NCBI GenBank assembly: GCA_937968015.1
Contig: CALBSO010000113.1
Span: 4,511-68,510, forward strand
From: an uncultured Thermomicrobia bacterium
GTDB lineage: Bacteria > Chloroflexota > Chloroflexia > Thermomicrobiales > JALYUS01
Length of the DNA stretch: 64,000 nt
Reading direction: 5' to 3'
Positions 49,213 to 58,875 of this stretch are shown here, piece by piece. The notes beneath the pieces are model-generated. The model had not been told where the DNA came from. It searched no databases and was given only the letters and a program-made list of their open reading frames with translations. The position numbers and the translations under genes were made by a program. The number at the start of each line of letters is the position of its first letter. Position 1 is the first letter of the stretch.

Positions 49213-49290
49213 CCTTGTACTGCCCGGTGTCGCCCACGGCGCAGCGTCGGGGTGCGCCGTCGCAACGCGCATCGTGCGGTCGAACGGGCC

Positions 49291-50001
49291 ATGAAAACAT
49301 CTCTCACGCGCCGCGAGTTGGAGGACTACGTCTCCAGCCAGCTTAACGTCTTTTTCCCCGATCCGCATCATGTCGATCTGCGCGACTATCCGCAGGCAGT
49401 CAAACTCGCTCTGCAGCGGCTCGATTACTGCTTCATGCACTCGGCGCTCCGCCACTATTGCGCCAATGGCGAAACGATCTTCAACCATCTCTACTCGGAT
49501 CATTACGTCATGTTCCTCTGGTTTCTCTCGAACACCGTCTGGCGGGAGTATGGCCCGACGCCCGTGGCGGACAAGCTCTACGGCCTGAATAAGTACCTGC
49601 ACGGACTCGATTGCACTTTCACGACTGGGCTGCCCGATGTCTTTTTCCTCTTCCATACGGTCGGCACGGTGCTCGGTAAAGCGACGTATGGCAATTTCTT
49701 CGTCGCGTCGCACGGCTGCACCATCGGCTCGCACAACGGTATGTATCCGACGATGGGCGTCGGTGTTGCGCTCACTGCGCACGCATCGATTATTGGCGGC
49801 TGTACGATCGGCGATCGGGTCTCAATCGGCAGCAATACAGCGATCTTTAAGCGCGACATCCCGGATGATACGACCGTGTACCGCGACGAGGCCGGCGCGA
49901 TCATCTCCCGCCGCGCCGACGTTTGCTACGCACAGCGGCTCCTGACAGTGGATTTACAGCAGGCACCAACCGCTCGGACGCAATCGGCGGCAGAGCGATG
50001 A
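49291..50001 (+). CDS. Serine acetyltransferase-like hexapeptide protein
   Basis: A 236-residue protein. The N-terminal 130 residues are helical (LEDYVSSQLNVFFPDPHHVD, ALRHYCANGETIFNHLYSDH). The C-terminal part is a left-handed beta-helix with GNFFVASHGCTIGSHNGMYP and GGCTIGDRVSIGSNTAIF. It resembles serine O-acetyltransferase-type enzymes seen in polysaccharide clusters. It probably acetylates a sugar or another hydroxyl, with the acceptor unknown. ATG 49291. Its stop overlaps the Wzx start by four bases. Confidence 0.75.
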   Translation: MKTSLTRRELEDYVSSQLNVFFPDPHHVDLRDYPQAVKLALQRLDYCFMHSALRHYCANGETIFNHLYSDHYVMFLWFLSNTVWREYGPTPVADKLYGLNKYLHGLDCTFTTGLPDVFFLFHTVGTVLGKATYGNFFVASHGCTIGSHNGMYPTMGVGVALTAHASIIGGCTIGDRVSIGSNTAIFKRDIPDDTTVYRDEAGAIISRRADVCYAQRLLTVDLQQAPTARTQSAAER

Positions 50002-51566
50002 GCACCGTGACAGCGCCGGTCACATCGAAGGACGTACGCATCGCGCCGACCATCTCGCGCAATATCGTCGCGAATTTCGTCGGCGTCGCGTGGACGGGGC
50101 TGATGGGACCGGCGCTCGTTCCCGTCTACATCCGGTTCATGGGGATCGAGGCGTACGGGCTGGTCGGCATCCTCACGACACTCCAAGCCGTCTTCACGCT
50201 GCTCGACCTCGGCCTGAGCACGACCCTGAACCGCGAGTTGGCCCGGCTATCGCTCTGCGACGACCGGGCGGAGGAAACGCGCGACCTCGTCCGCACCGTC
50301 GAATTTCTCTATTGGTCCGTCGCCGCGCTGATCGCGCTCATCCTCGCGCTGGCTACCCCGTTGCTCGCGACGCACTGGATTCACGCACAAAATCTCTCGC
50401 CGGGGATCATCCGGCAGGCGTTCGTTATCATGGGGCTTATTCTCGCCATCCAATTCCCTTTCGCGCTCTACTCGGGCGGCTTGATGGGGCTGCAACGGCA
50501 GGTGTTGCTCAATGGGATCGCCGTCGTTATCGCCACGGCGCGGGGGCTCGGGTCGATCCTGCTCCTCTGGCTCGTCGCACCGACGATTGAGGTCTTCTTC
50601 GCGTGGCAACTGGCCATGACGCTGCTCCAAACTGGTTTGAGCGCGATTTTCCTCTGGCGCAGCCTGCCGCACACGACAACGCGGCCACGATTCCGGCCGT
50701 CGCTCCTGCGTGCGACATGGCGCTTCGCCGCCGGATTGATCGGTATTTCCATCTTCGCCCTCCTGCTCATGCAGGGGGATAAAATCCTCCTCAGTCGGCT
50801 GCTTGCCCTGGATGAATTCGGCTATTACGCGCTCGCCGCCGTGGTCGCGTCCGGCTTATATATCGTCGTGCTGCCGGTCTTTTCGGCCGTCTTCCCCCGA
50901 TTCTCCCAACTGATCGCCAGCGATGACGAACCCTCGCTCCGGGCCCTCTATCACAACAGTTGCCAGATCGTCTCGGTCACACTCCTCCCGGTTGCCGTGA
51001 TCGTGGCGCTCTTCGCGCCGGAAATCCTGCGAGTCTGGACGCGGAATCCCGTTGTCGTGCAGCACGCCCATCTCCTAGTCAGTCTGCTCGTGATCGGGAG
51101 CGCGCTCAATGGCCTCCTGACCCTCCCCTATGCGCTGCAGCTGGCCGCTGGATGGACGAAACTGGCCTTCTATCAGAACGCCATCGCGGTGACGTTGCTC
51201 ATGCCGCTCCTCTTCTGGGCGACGCATCGGTACGGCGCTGTCGGGGCGGCGGCGATTTGGATCACCGTGAACGCGGGCGCCGTGCTGTTCAGCATCCAGG
51301 TGATGCATACCCGGCTCCTGCGCGGCGAGCAATGCCGCTGGTATACGCGTGACGTTGGCCTCCCGCTGGTGGGCCCGCTGGCTGTCGCGCTGCTCGGGCG
51401 CAGGCTCTTCCCCATACACCCGTCGACATCGGTGATTCTCGGTGGCCTGACGCTCGTCTCTTGCGCCGCACTCCTCGCCGCTTGTATCCTCACCCCGCTC
51501 ACGCGCGACTGGTTGGCGAAACGGCTGCTACCCGGCCGCTTCGCGAAGGAACACTATGCAGACTAG
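49998..51566 (+). CDS. Wzx-type polysaccharide flippase (MOP superfamily)
   Basis: A 522-residue integral membrane protein of about 12-14 segments, of the polysaccharide-biosynthesis/oligosaccharide-flippase family. Typical stretches are GLMGPALVPVYIRFMGIEAY near the N-terminus, TLLDLGLSTTLNRELAR, and GLIGISIFALLLMQGDKILL followed by LLALDEFGYYALAAVVASGL. It moves lipid-linked repeat units across the membrane. ATG 49998 overlaps the preceding stop, and the next GT2 gene starts 11 bases before its own stop. Confidence 0.87.
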   Translation: MSTVTAPVTSKDVRIAPTISRNIVANFVGVAWTGLMGPALVPVYIRFMGIEAYGLVGILTTLQAVFTLLDLGLSTTLNRELARLSLCDDRAEETRDLVRTVEFLYWSVAALIALILALATPLLATHWIHAQNLSPGIIRQAFVIMGLILAIQFPFALYSGGLMGLQRQVLLNGIAVVIATARGLGSILLLWLVAPTIEVFFAWQLAMTLLQTGLSAIFLWRSLPHTTTRPRFRPSLLRATWRFAAGLIGISIFALLLMQGDKILLSRLLALDEFGYYALAAVVASGLYIVVLPVFSAVFPRFSQLIASDDEPSLRALYHNSCQIVSVTLLPVAVIVALFAPEILRVWTRNPVVVQHAHLLVSLLVIGSALNGLLTLPYALQLAAGWTKLAFYQNAIAVTLLMPLLFWATHRYGAVGAAAIWITVNAGAVLFSIQVMHTRLLRGEQCRWYTRDVGLPLVGPLAVALLGRRLFPIHPSTSVILGGLTLVSCAALLAACILTPLTRDWLAKRLLPGRFAKEHYAD

Positions 51567-52686
51567 TCCGCCCGTGATTTCCGCGATCATCCCCACATAC
51601 CGCAGGCCGGAGATGCTCGAACGCGCCATCCGTAGCGTGCTGAATCAGACCTATCCGCACCTCCGGGTCCGTGTGTTCGACAATGCATCCGGCGATGAAA
51701 CTGCGGCGGTCGTCGCGGCAATCGGGCGCGAGGACTCGCGTGTAGCCTACTACTGCCACCCGGAAAATATCGGCATGAGCGCGAACTTCGCCTATGCGAT
51801 GGCGCACGTCGAAACGCCCTATTTCTCGATGCTGTCGGACGACGACTACTATCACCCCACGTTCTACGAGACCGCGATGGATGGCTTCGCGCGGTATCCA
51901 GACGTGATGCTCTCCGCAGCGGCGACGGTCATGGTCCATGCCAACGGGAGTGTGCAGGTGGGATCACCAGCTGAGGGGTATTTCACCCCACCCGAAGGCT
52001 TCCTCCTCTGGACACAAACGCGGGGACCGGCGGTCACCAGCATGGTCTTCCGCCGGGACGTCATCGAGCGTGTCGGTCTGATCGATCAGACGATCTTCCA
52101 TGCCGACATCGACTATCTCTGGCGTATCACCGCGCGGTTCCCGTTCGTCACATCAGCACGACCGGGGCTCATCTTCACGATCCACGCACGGCAAAGCACG
52201 CGCCAAGCCGACATGGAGACGCCAGTGCGAAGTTATCTCCTGCTGCGGGAGCGAGTACGCGCCACCCCGGATGTGTCCCCGCTGGTGCGGAAGACCGTCG
52301 ATGCCTTCCTGCGGGCGCGCCTCTCACGGTCGGTCCTCTATGCCGGCCTCGCTGCGATCGGAAAGGGGGACGATCGACACGGCGAGCGTGCGGCGACGAT
52401 CCTCCGCACGTCGTTCGATCAGAAAGGGCGCGCGGCCCTGCTCGGTCTCCTCGCGCGCGGCTGCGGGTACATCCCCCCCGTGCGCTGGCCCGCTCGCCTG
52501 CTCGTCCGTGCGGCTGTCCATGCGGCCACGACTCTCGCTCAATTCGAACGCGATACCCGATCAAACAGCGCGCTACGTGCGGAGATCACGGCGTTCACCC
52601 GGCAGGTAAGGGTACTGTCCGCACCTTCCGGAGCGTCATCGCGGGGCGGCGGGCCACAGCCCGTGCGGCAGAGGGGGGGAGAATGA
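51556..52686 (+). CDS. GT2 glycosyltransferase
   Basis: A 376-residue transferase with the GT-A start ISAIIPTYRRPEMLERAIRS, NASGDETAAVV, the metal-site SDDDYYH (DxD) and the acceptor-side DIDYLWRITARFPF region. Probably adds one sugar to the lipid-linked oligosaccharide at the inner membrane face. Basic C-terminal tail. It overlaps the flippase gene by 11 bases and the next GT2 gene by four (ATGA), so all are co-translated. Confidence 0.83.
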   Translation: MQTSPPVISAIIPTYRRPEMLERAIRSVLNQTYPHLRVRVFDNASGDETAAVVAAIGREDSRVAYYCHPENIGMSANFAYAMAHVETPYFSMLSDDDYYHPTFYETAMDGFARYPDVMLSAAATVMVHANGSVQVGSPAEGYFTPPEGFLLWTQTRGPAVTSMVFRRDVIERVGLIDQTIFHADIDYLWRITARFPFVTSARPGLIFTIHARQSTRQADMETPVRSYLLLRERVRATPDVSPLVRKTVDAFLRARLSRSVLYAGLAAIGKGDDRHGERAATILRTSFDQKGRAALLGLLARGCGYIPPVRWPARLLVRAAVHAATTLAQFERDTRSNSALRAEITAFTRQVRVLSAPSGASSRGGGPQPVRQRGGE

Positions 52687-53981
52687 GCACACGCTTCACC
52701 GTGGTAATTCCGACGCGCGAACGGTGGGATACCCTCGAATGGGCGCTCAAAACGTGTGTCACACAAGACTACGACAATCTCGAAATTCTCGTTAGCGATA
52801 ACAACAGTGCTGACAAGACGGAAGAAGTCGTGCGCTCTTGCGGCGACCCGCGCATCCGCTACGTGAATCCCGGTCGCCGCCTCAGCATGACCGATAACTT
52901 CGAGTTCGCATTGTCGCACGTCACCGGCGGCTTCATCACCTGCATCGGCGATGACGACGGGCTACTCCCCAACGCGCTCAATGAACTCGACGTCGTGATT
53001 CGCCACTACCAAACCCAGGCGATCACCTGGCGCCGACAGGTCTATTACTGGCCGGGGTACGTCCGCCCGGTCTTCGCGAACACGCTCCACATGAGCCTGT
53101 TTCAGAATGACGATGTGCGCGAGGTGGACGCCGCCAAAATGCTGCGGGACGTCATCGCCTTCCGCCGACCCTACTACGACATCGCCACCTTCGACTTTTA
53201 CGAACTCCCCTCGATCTATTATAGCTTCGTCGACTACGAGGTCGTGCGCGCCGTGATCGCGCGATCGGGCCGGTTGTTCCACTCCATCACGCCCGATATG
53301 TATTCGTCGATCGCGATCGCCTGCATGATCGATCGGTATCACTTCGCATCGCACGCGTACGGGTTGGTGGGGGTGTCTCGCCATAGCAACGGCGCGAGTT
53401 ACATGTCGAACAACTATCGGGCGGACACGACATCGCCGGGGCAGAAATATCTCAGCGAGAATACGCTTGCGTTCCATCCCGACCTCGTCATGGCCCCATC
53501 GAGCGCCATTCTCCTCGCGGAGTCATATCTCCAGGCGCGGGATCATCTGGGGTACCCGGAGAAGTGCGCCGTGGATCTCCGCGACGTGATCCGCGCCGCC
53601 GTGGAGGATCGCAACTCCCTACCGGACCCGGCACATTACGCGGCCATTATCCAGGCGGTCGAACAGATCGCCGCGATGCACGGCCTTGAGGAGTACGCGC
53701 GCGAGGTGATGACACGGTACCATTATCGGTCGCTACCCGTCCTCATCGGAGCGGCAGCGCGCCTGGCTTTCTCACCCAACTCGATCTTTCAGTGTGACCG
53801 CATGGGCGTGACGAATATCTACGAGGCCGCACTCGCCTTCGACCGCTTGCGCGCGAAATACCGATCGCCGGTGACAAAGAGTGCGGTCTATCTCACCAAG
53901 GCCGTTGCGAAAGTCAAGCCTTTCGTGGGGTTGGCTCTCTCTGCTGGCAAAACTGGTCTCCTCGCCAGGGAACGCGCGTAA
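52683..53981 (+). CDS. GT2 glycosyltransferase
   Basis: A 432-residue transferase with FTVVIPTRERWDTLEWALKT, VSDNNSADKTEEVV and a DxD-containing IGDDDGLLPNALNE motif. The C-terminal half is long and helical (RDVIRAAVEDRNSLPDPAHY). Substrates unknown. Start ATG 52683 overlaps the preceding stop. Last of this run of plus-strand genes, converging on a minus-strand GT4 gene. Confidence 0.83.
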   Translation: MSTRFTVVIPTRERWDTLEWALKTCVTQDYDNLEILVSDNNSADKTEEVVRSCGDPRIRYVNPGRRLSMTDNFEFALSHVTGGFITCIGDDDGLLPNALNELDVVIRHYQTQAITWRRQVYYWPGYVRPVFANTLHMSLFQNDDVREVDAAKMLRDVIAFRRPYYDIATFDFYELPSIYYSFVDYEVVRAVIARSGRLFHSITPDMYSSIAIACMIDRYHFASHAYGLVGVSRHSNGASYMSNNYRADTTSPGQKYLSENTLAFHPDLVMAPSSAILLAESYLQARDHLGYPEKCAVDLRDVIRAAVEDRNSLPDPAHYAAIIQAVEQIAAMHGLEEYAREVMTRYHYRSLPVLIGAAARLAFSPNSIFQCDRMGVTNIYEAALAFDRLRAKYRSPVTKSAVYLTKAVAKVKPFVGLALSAGKTGLLARERA

Positions 53982-54019
53982 TACTGCATAATAATGGCCG
54001 ACGGTGCACCGCGAGGCGC

Positions 54020-55171
54020 CTATTTGGGGGATGGCGCGACCAGGCTCTGGTAGACCCGCTCCACGCGTTCGACGTGGGTCTGGAGATCGAACCGACGTGG
54101 TACGGGAATGCGGGCCTCCTTCGCGGCGGGCGCCACAATCGCGTCCGCCAGTGCGTCGGGATCGCGTGGTGGGACCAGTGTCACATGCTCCCCGATCACC
54201 TCCTGTACAGAGTGGCCCGAGGTCGCGATGACCCGACTGCCGAGCGTAGCTGCTTCGATGGCAGCGTAGCCAAAGCCTTCGGAGACGGACGGGATAACCA
54301 CGCAATCCGCGCTAAGCAGATAGCCCGGCAGATCGGACCGCGGCACGGGGTCCAGCACGGTGATGTGGTCAGTGAGGCCCAGTTTGGCAATCTGCTGGAG
54401 AATCCGTCGGTACTGATCGCGCGGGTCATCGGCGAGCAGCATGACAAGATGGCTGTTGGGCAGGCGATCACGGACGCGCGTGGCGGCTTCGATCAGGTAC
54501 TCTACACCCTTCGAGATGCCAGGCCGACCGAAGTAGAGATAGAGATACGTGTCGGGGGCCAGGCCCCGCTCCTCCTTCATCCGCCGCGGTGTGTGGCGCG
54601 CGGCATCCCAGAATGCGTAGTCGACGGCGGGGTAGACAACGGAAGTACGGGATGATGCTATGCCCGCGAGCCGCACCAGGCGCCCCCGGGTATATTCTGA
54701 ATCGCACAGGTAGTGCGCAAACATAAGGTGCAACGCCATCCACTCGAAACAACGGAAGGCGTGCCCGGCCAACGGATGCAAACCAAGGAGATTATTCCAC
54801 TGATCGGCGAAGATTTCGTGGACGGTCAGGACGGCTGGTTTCCGCGCAACAAATGCCGCGAGTCGGCCAGGGAGAGCCGCGTTGTACGTGGTGGTGTGGA
54901 TGATATCGGCATGGAAAGCGTGTCGGATCGCCGCGGGGAGACCCGCGACGGTGAACAGGTATCGCCGCGCACGCTGGGGGGTCCTGATGCGGAGGATTTC
55001 GACGCCTTTGCGCATCTCTCGCACCGGCGTACCCGGCAAATGCAACGTGATGACACGCACCTGATGACCGTTGCGGGCGAGTGCCTCACTCAGATGGTCG
55101 AAGAGGATCTCGACGCCGCCGACGTGTGGCGGGAAGTATTCCAGGATAAAGAGGATTCGTAGTGGACGCAT
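54020..55171 (-). CDS. GT4 glycosyltransferase
   Basis: A 383-residue GT-B transferase: ILFILEYFPPHVGGVEILFD (donor-side N-terminal loop), the LYLYFGRPGISKGVEYLIEA strand and DCVVIPSVSEGFGYAAIEAA with the E-x7-E motif typical of GT4. Retaining transfer from an NDP-sugar. It is transcribed opposite to the other polysaccharide genes. ATG 55169-55171 has GAGGGG upstream. A 13-residue longer frame exists but lacks a site. Confidence 0.85.
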   Translation of the reverse strand: MRPLRILFILEYFPPHVGGVEILFDHLSEALARNGHQVRVITLHLPGTPVREMRKGVEILRIRTPQRARRYLFTVAGLPAAIRHAFHADIIHTTTYNAALPGRLAAFVARKPAVLTVHEIFADQWNNLLGLHPLAGHAFRCFEWMALHLMFAHYLCDSEYTRGRLVRLAGIASSRTSVVYPAVDYAFWDAARHTPRRMKEERGLAPDTYLYLYFGRPGISKGVEYLIEAATRVRDRLPNSHLVMLLADDPRDQYRRILQQIAKLGLTDHITVLDPVPRSDLPGYLLSADCVVIPSVSEGFGYAAIEAATLGSRVIATSGHSVQEVIGEHVTLVPPRDPDALADAIVAPAAKEARIPVPRRFDLQTHVERVERVYQSLVAPSPK

Positions 55172-55418
55172 TACCCCTCGATCGGTCCGGTGAGGATGCT
55201 TGCCGAGCATACTGCCGGGCGGCGTGGCCAGAAGAGCCGCCGCCGCAGCTGGTGGCGCGCCGATCCGTGCCCTGTCACATGTCGGAGGCTGTATATGCTA
55301 TCCCCCGGTGCGTGTCAAGTGACCGCCTCACTTGACACGTCGCAATCCCCTCGCTATCGTTGCCGGGTGCGAGTCCGCGAATCACCGCTCGAAGACTGCT
55401 CGAGGTGCACGTCGAATT

Positions 55419-58400
55419 ATGGCGAAACTCACTGATGCCACGGATCAATACGAGCAATTTTATTATCAGAACTGCTGCGGCAAGATTCCCTATGATCGCA
55501 CCAACCAACAATGGCTGACGTTCTTCGGTGATGTCGCGGATTCCATCGTTCGTAAAATAGGGCCGGCATCCGTTCTCGATGCTGGCTGTGCGATGGGTTT
55601 CCTCGTTGAGTCGCTGCGCGATCGCGGCGTCGAAGCGTTTGGCGTGGACGTCTCAGCGTATGCGATCCAACGGGTACGCGAGGATATCGCGCCTTTTTGC
55701 TGGGTGGGTTCCGTCCTTGATCCCTACCCCCGGCGATACGATCTGATCGCGTGTATCGAAGTCGTTGAGCATCTCTCCCCCCGGGATGGTCGCAGAGCGA
55801 TCGCCAATCTGTGTGACGCGAGCGATGACGTGCTCTTTTCATCGTCTCCGGAAGATCATCACGAAACGACCCATCAGAACGTCCAGGAGCCAGACTACTG
55901 GGTGGAGCTGTTTGCCGAATATGGCTTCTGGCGTGATGCCACCTTCGATGCGTCCGTCATTGCGCCGTGGGCGATGCGTTTTCGCAGGGGTGACGGCCCC
56001 ACGCGCGAATTGGTCGTCCAGTACGAACGACGTCTCTGGCATTTGACGAAGCAGGCAACGGCGATCCGTGATGCGTCGAAGGAAGCCAACGAGAGTCTGG
56101 CTAAGATTGAGCGTCGTCTGGTTGAGGCCGAGCAGACGATCGAGCGACGCGAGGACGCGCACGCGGCAGAGATAAGAAATTGGGAGCGACGTCACTCATC
56201 GGCGATCCAGCGCCACTCATCGGACATGCAGCAGCTTAATGCGAACTTGAGAGCGGAGAAATTGATCGTTGCCTCATGGCGCCGACAAGTTGCGGACGAA
56301 CATCACGGTCATGTCGCATTAAGCAATCAGCTCAATCGCTATGCAGCCGACCTGGACGCACTCCGCAATCAGCATGCAGCCGACCTGGATGCACTCCGCA
56401 ATCAGCTTAACCGCTATGCAGCCGATCTGGACGCACTCCGCGCAACTCGGACGGTTCGCCTCGCCCGCGCGGCGGGCGTAATCGGACACCAGGTAGGGTT
56501 GTGTTTCTCGGTGATCGGGAATGTCTTGGCGAACCCCCTTCTCCGCGTCACAAGGCCGATGTGTGGAGCGCTCGACCGACCGCCGCAAGCGGACGCAACG
56601 GTATCCGACACCCTTACGGTTTCCGGATGGGCGACGTCTCGTGCGGCCCCAATAGCGAAAGTCGAAGCAATCCTTGATGCGCAACTCCTCGGTGCCGTGT
56701 GGTATGGCGTCGAACGATCCGATGTTCTCGCCGCGCGCCCATGGGAGCATGCGGCACACTGTGGCTTTGAGCAGATGTTTGAACTCTCCCGAACCCTTGT
56801 TGGGTCAGGCCCCCATACCCTCATCGTGCGGGTGTCGGATGCGCGAGGAAATTACCAGGACTACACCCGAAACATTACCATCGAGCGACCGGTACGAGAT
56901 ACACTGCCGCCTGCACTAAATGATGCTCCGCTCGCGTATGAGGACTGGATCGCACTCAATGAGCCCGATGCGGCGGCGTTGCGCCGTCAGCGTCGCTATG
57001 CGCGCCATCTGGCGTATCGCCCGCTCATGAGCGTTATTACCCCAGTCTACAACCCACCGCCGGCAGTATTGCAAGCAGCCATTGATTCTGTGCGCAACCA
57101 AACCTACGATCATTGGGAACTCTGCCTGGTAGATGGCGCGTCGCCGAACCCGGAAATTGGTGAAATCCTTCGGGATTACGCCGCACAGGATCCGCGTATC
57201 CGTGTGCAGTTCCTCGATCGGAACCTCGGCATCGCAGGGAATACGAACGCGGCGCTCGCGATGGCGAATGGCGAGTTTGCGGCGCTGCTCGACCATGATG
57301 ATGAACTCGCCCCGCACGCGCTCTGGGAGATCGCCTTGCTTCTGAACGAACACCCCAGCGCGGATATGATCTATAGTGACGAGGATAAGCTGGACGAACA
57401 GGGATTGCGCCATCAGGCCTTCTTCAAGCCGGATTGGTCGCCGGATCTGTTCCGCTCGATGATGTATACCTGCCATCTCGGTGTCTACCGAACGCGTCTC
57501 CTGCAGGAGATCGGCGGATTCCGCGAGGGATTTGATGGTGCGCAAGACTACGACCTCGTGTTGCGATTCACGGAGCGCTGTGCGCACATTCTTCACATCC
57601 CGAAGGTGCTCTATCACTGGCGCATGTTGCCGGGTTCGGCGTCTGTCAGCATTGACAACAAGTCCTATGCCGTCGCTGCGCAGATCCGTTCGGTATCGGA
57701 GCATTGCGAGCGTATCGGGTGGGATTGCTCCGTTGCCCCCGACCTCGAACCCCGTCTCGTCGGGGGCGTTATCCGTGTTCAGCACCACGTTCGCAACCAG
57801 CCACGCGTAGGTATCATTATCCCAACACGCGATCATTGCGATGTGCTCCAACAATGCATCGAGAGTATCAGGGAACGCACCACGTATCAGAACTATGAAA
57901 TTGTCGTCGTTGATAATGACAGCGTACAGGAGGCAACGAAAGCATATTTAGCCTCACTGAACCAGTTCACGAACATTCGCGTGCTTCCATGGTCCGGTGC
58001 ATTTAATTACGCCGCTATTCACAACTCCATCGCGGCGCAGCTTCAAAGTGATCTTCTCCTCTTTCTCAACAACGACACTACCGTCATTTCCCCTGACTGG
58101 CTCGAGGAAATGGCGGGACACGCGATGCGTCCGGACGTTGGTGCGGTCGGAGCACGGTTGCTCTATCCGAATCGAACATTGCAGCACGGCGGCATCATTC
58201 TGGGCATCGGAGGGGTCGCAAGCCATTCGCATCTTCGCCTGCCTGCGGATGAGTTCGGGTATTTCGGACGAGCCCGCGCCATTCAGAATTTTTCCGCCGT
58301 CACAGGCGCATGCATGATGACACGACGAGAGGTATTTCTTCGCATGGGGGGGTTCGATAAGCGCAATCTACCCGTCACATTCAATGATGTCGACTATTGT

Positions 58401-58625
58401 CTCCGACTTCGAGAGCAAGAGATGCTCATTGTCTGGACCCCGTATGCCGAGTTGATTCATTACGAATCTCAAAGCCGCGGCCGCGAACTCTCCGCGCAGT
58501 TCCAAGCCGAAGAGGCATACATGCGGGAACGCTGGGAGGGGATCCTTCAACATGATCCCTATTACAATGTCAACCTCACACTCGCTCGCGAGGACTACTC
58601 GTTGGCTGCCACGCCTCGCTATTGA
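55419..58625 (+). CDS. Methyltransferase / coiled-coil / tandem GT2 multidomain protein
   Basis: A 1068-residue protein in four parts. Residues 30-200: class I SAM methyltransferase (SVLDAGCAMGFLVESLRDRG, then DLIACIEVVEHLSPRDGRRA). Residues about 205-345: coiled coil with a tandem repeat (NRYAADLDALRNQ units, 303-342). Residues 375-500: a beta-rich Ig-like domain (VSDTLTVSGWATSRAAPIAK). Residues about 535-780: GT2 domain 1 (SVITPVYNPPPAVLQAAIDS, DxD-like LLDHDDELAPHA). Residues 795-1060: GT2 domain 2 (IIIPTRDHCDVLQQCIES, LLFLNNDTTVI). It could make and cap a glycan. In the WbdD system a coiled coil links methylation to chain length, so a ruler role is possible but inferred. ATG 55419 has GAGGTG upstream. 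Codon use is less GC-rich than nearby genes. Confidence 0.83.
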   Translation: MAKLTDATDQYEQFYYQNCCGKIPYDRTNQQWLTFFGDVADSIVRKIGPASVLDAGCAMGFLVESLRDRGVEAFGVDVSAYAIQRVREDIAPFCWVGSVLDPYPRRYDLIACIEVVEHLSPRDGRRAIANLCDASDDVLFSSSPEDHHETTHQNVQEPDYWVELFAEYGFWRDATFDASVIAPWAMRFRRGDGPTRELVVQYERRLWHLTKQATAIRDASKEANESLAKIERRLVEAEQTIERREDAHAAEIRNWERRHSSAIQRHSSDMQQLNANLRAEKLIVASWRRQVADEHHGHVALSNQLNRYAADLDALRNQHAADLDALRNQLNRYAADLDALRATRTVRLARAAGVIGHQVGLCFSVIGNVLANPLLRVTRPMCGALDRPPQADATVSDTLTVSGWATSRAAPIAKVEAILDAQLLGAVWYGVERSDVLAARPWEHAAHCGFEQMFELSRTLVGSGPHTLIVRVSDARGNYQDYTRNITIERPVRDTLPPALNDAPLAYEDWIALNEPDAAALRRQRRYARHLAYRPLMSVITPVYNPPPAVLQAAIDSVRNQTYDHWELCLVDGASPNPEIGEILRDYAAQDPRIRVQFLDRNLGIAGNTNAALAMANGEFAALLDHDDELAPHALWEIALLLNEHPSADMIYSDEDKLDEQGLRHQAFFKPDWSPDLFRSMMYTCHLGVYRTRLLQEIGGFREGFDGAQDYDLVLRFTERCAHILHIPKVLYHWRMLPGSASVSIDNKSYAVAAQIRSVSEHCERIGWDCSVAPDLEPRLVGGVIRVQHHVRNQPRVGIIIPTRDHCDVLQQCIESIRERTTYQNYEIVVVDNDSVQEATKAYLASLNQFTNIRVLPWSGAFNYAAIHNSIAAQLQSDLLLFLNNDTTVISPDWLEEMAGHAMRPDVGAVGARLLYPNRTLQHGGIILGIGGVASHSHLRLPADEFGYFGRARAIQNFSAVTGACMMTRREVFLRMGGFDKRNLPVTFNDVDYCLRLREQEMLIVWTPYAELIHYESQSRGRELSAQFQAEEAYMRERWEGILQHDPYYNVNLTLAREDYSLAATPRY

Positions 58626-58875
58626 TGACCAATCCTCGTAAAACTCGCGCGGATTGTGCGGGCGGTGATCGGTGAAGCGGTGGAGGCGGTGACACCCAGC
58701 GATGCCGCAGGATGGTTCCGCCACTGCGGCCACCACCCCACGGGCCAATATCTATCACCCTCGCTCTCACATATCAGGATGGACAAGAATTCGGGGGCAG
58801 TTCAACCCGCGAGGCGGGAACTCCACATTGACTGGCTCCCCGATTATCCGGAAGCCTTCCAGTACATGGCGCACC
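58626..58875. other. Spacer between convergent genes
   Basis: 250 bases with no ribosome-site-supported frame and no strong hairpin. Nothing else seen. Confidence 0.4.
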
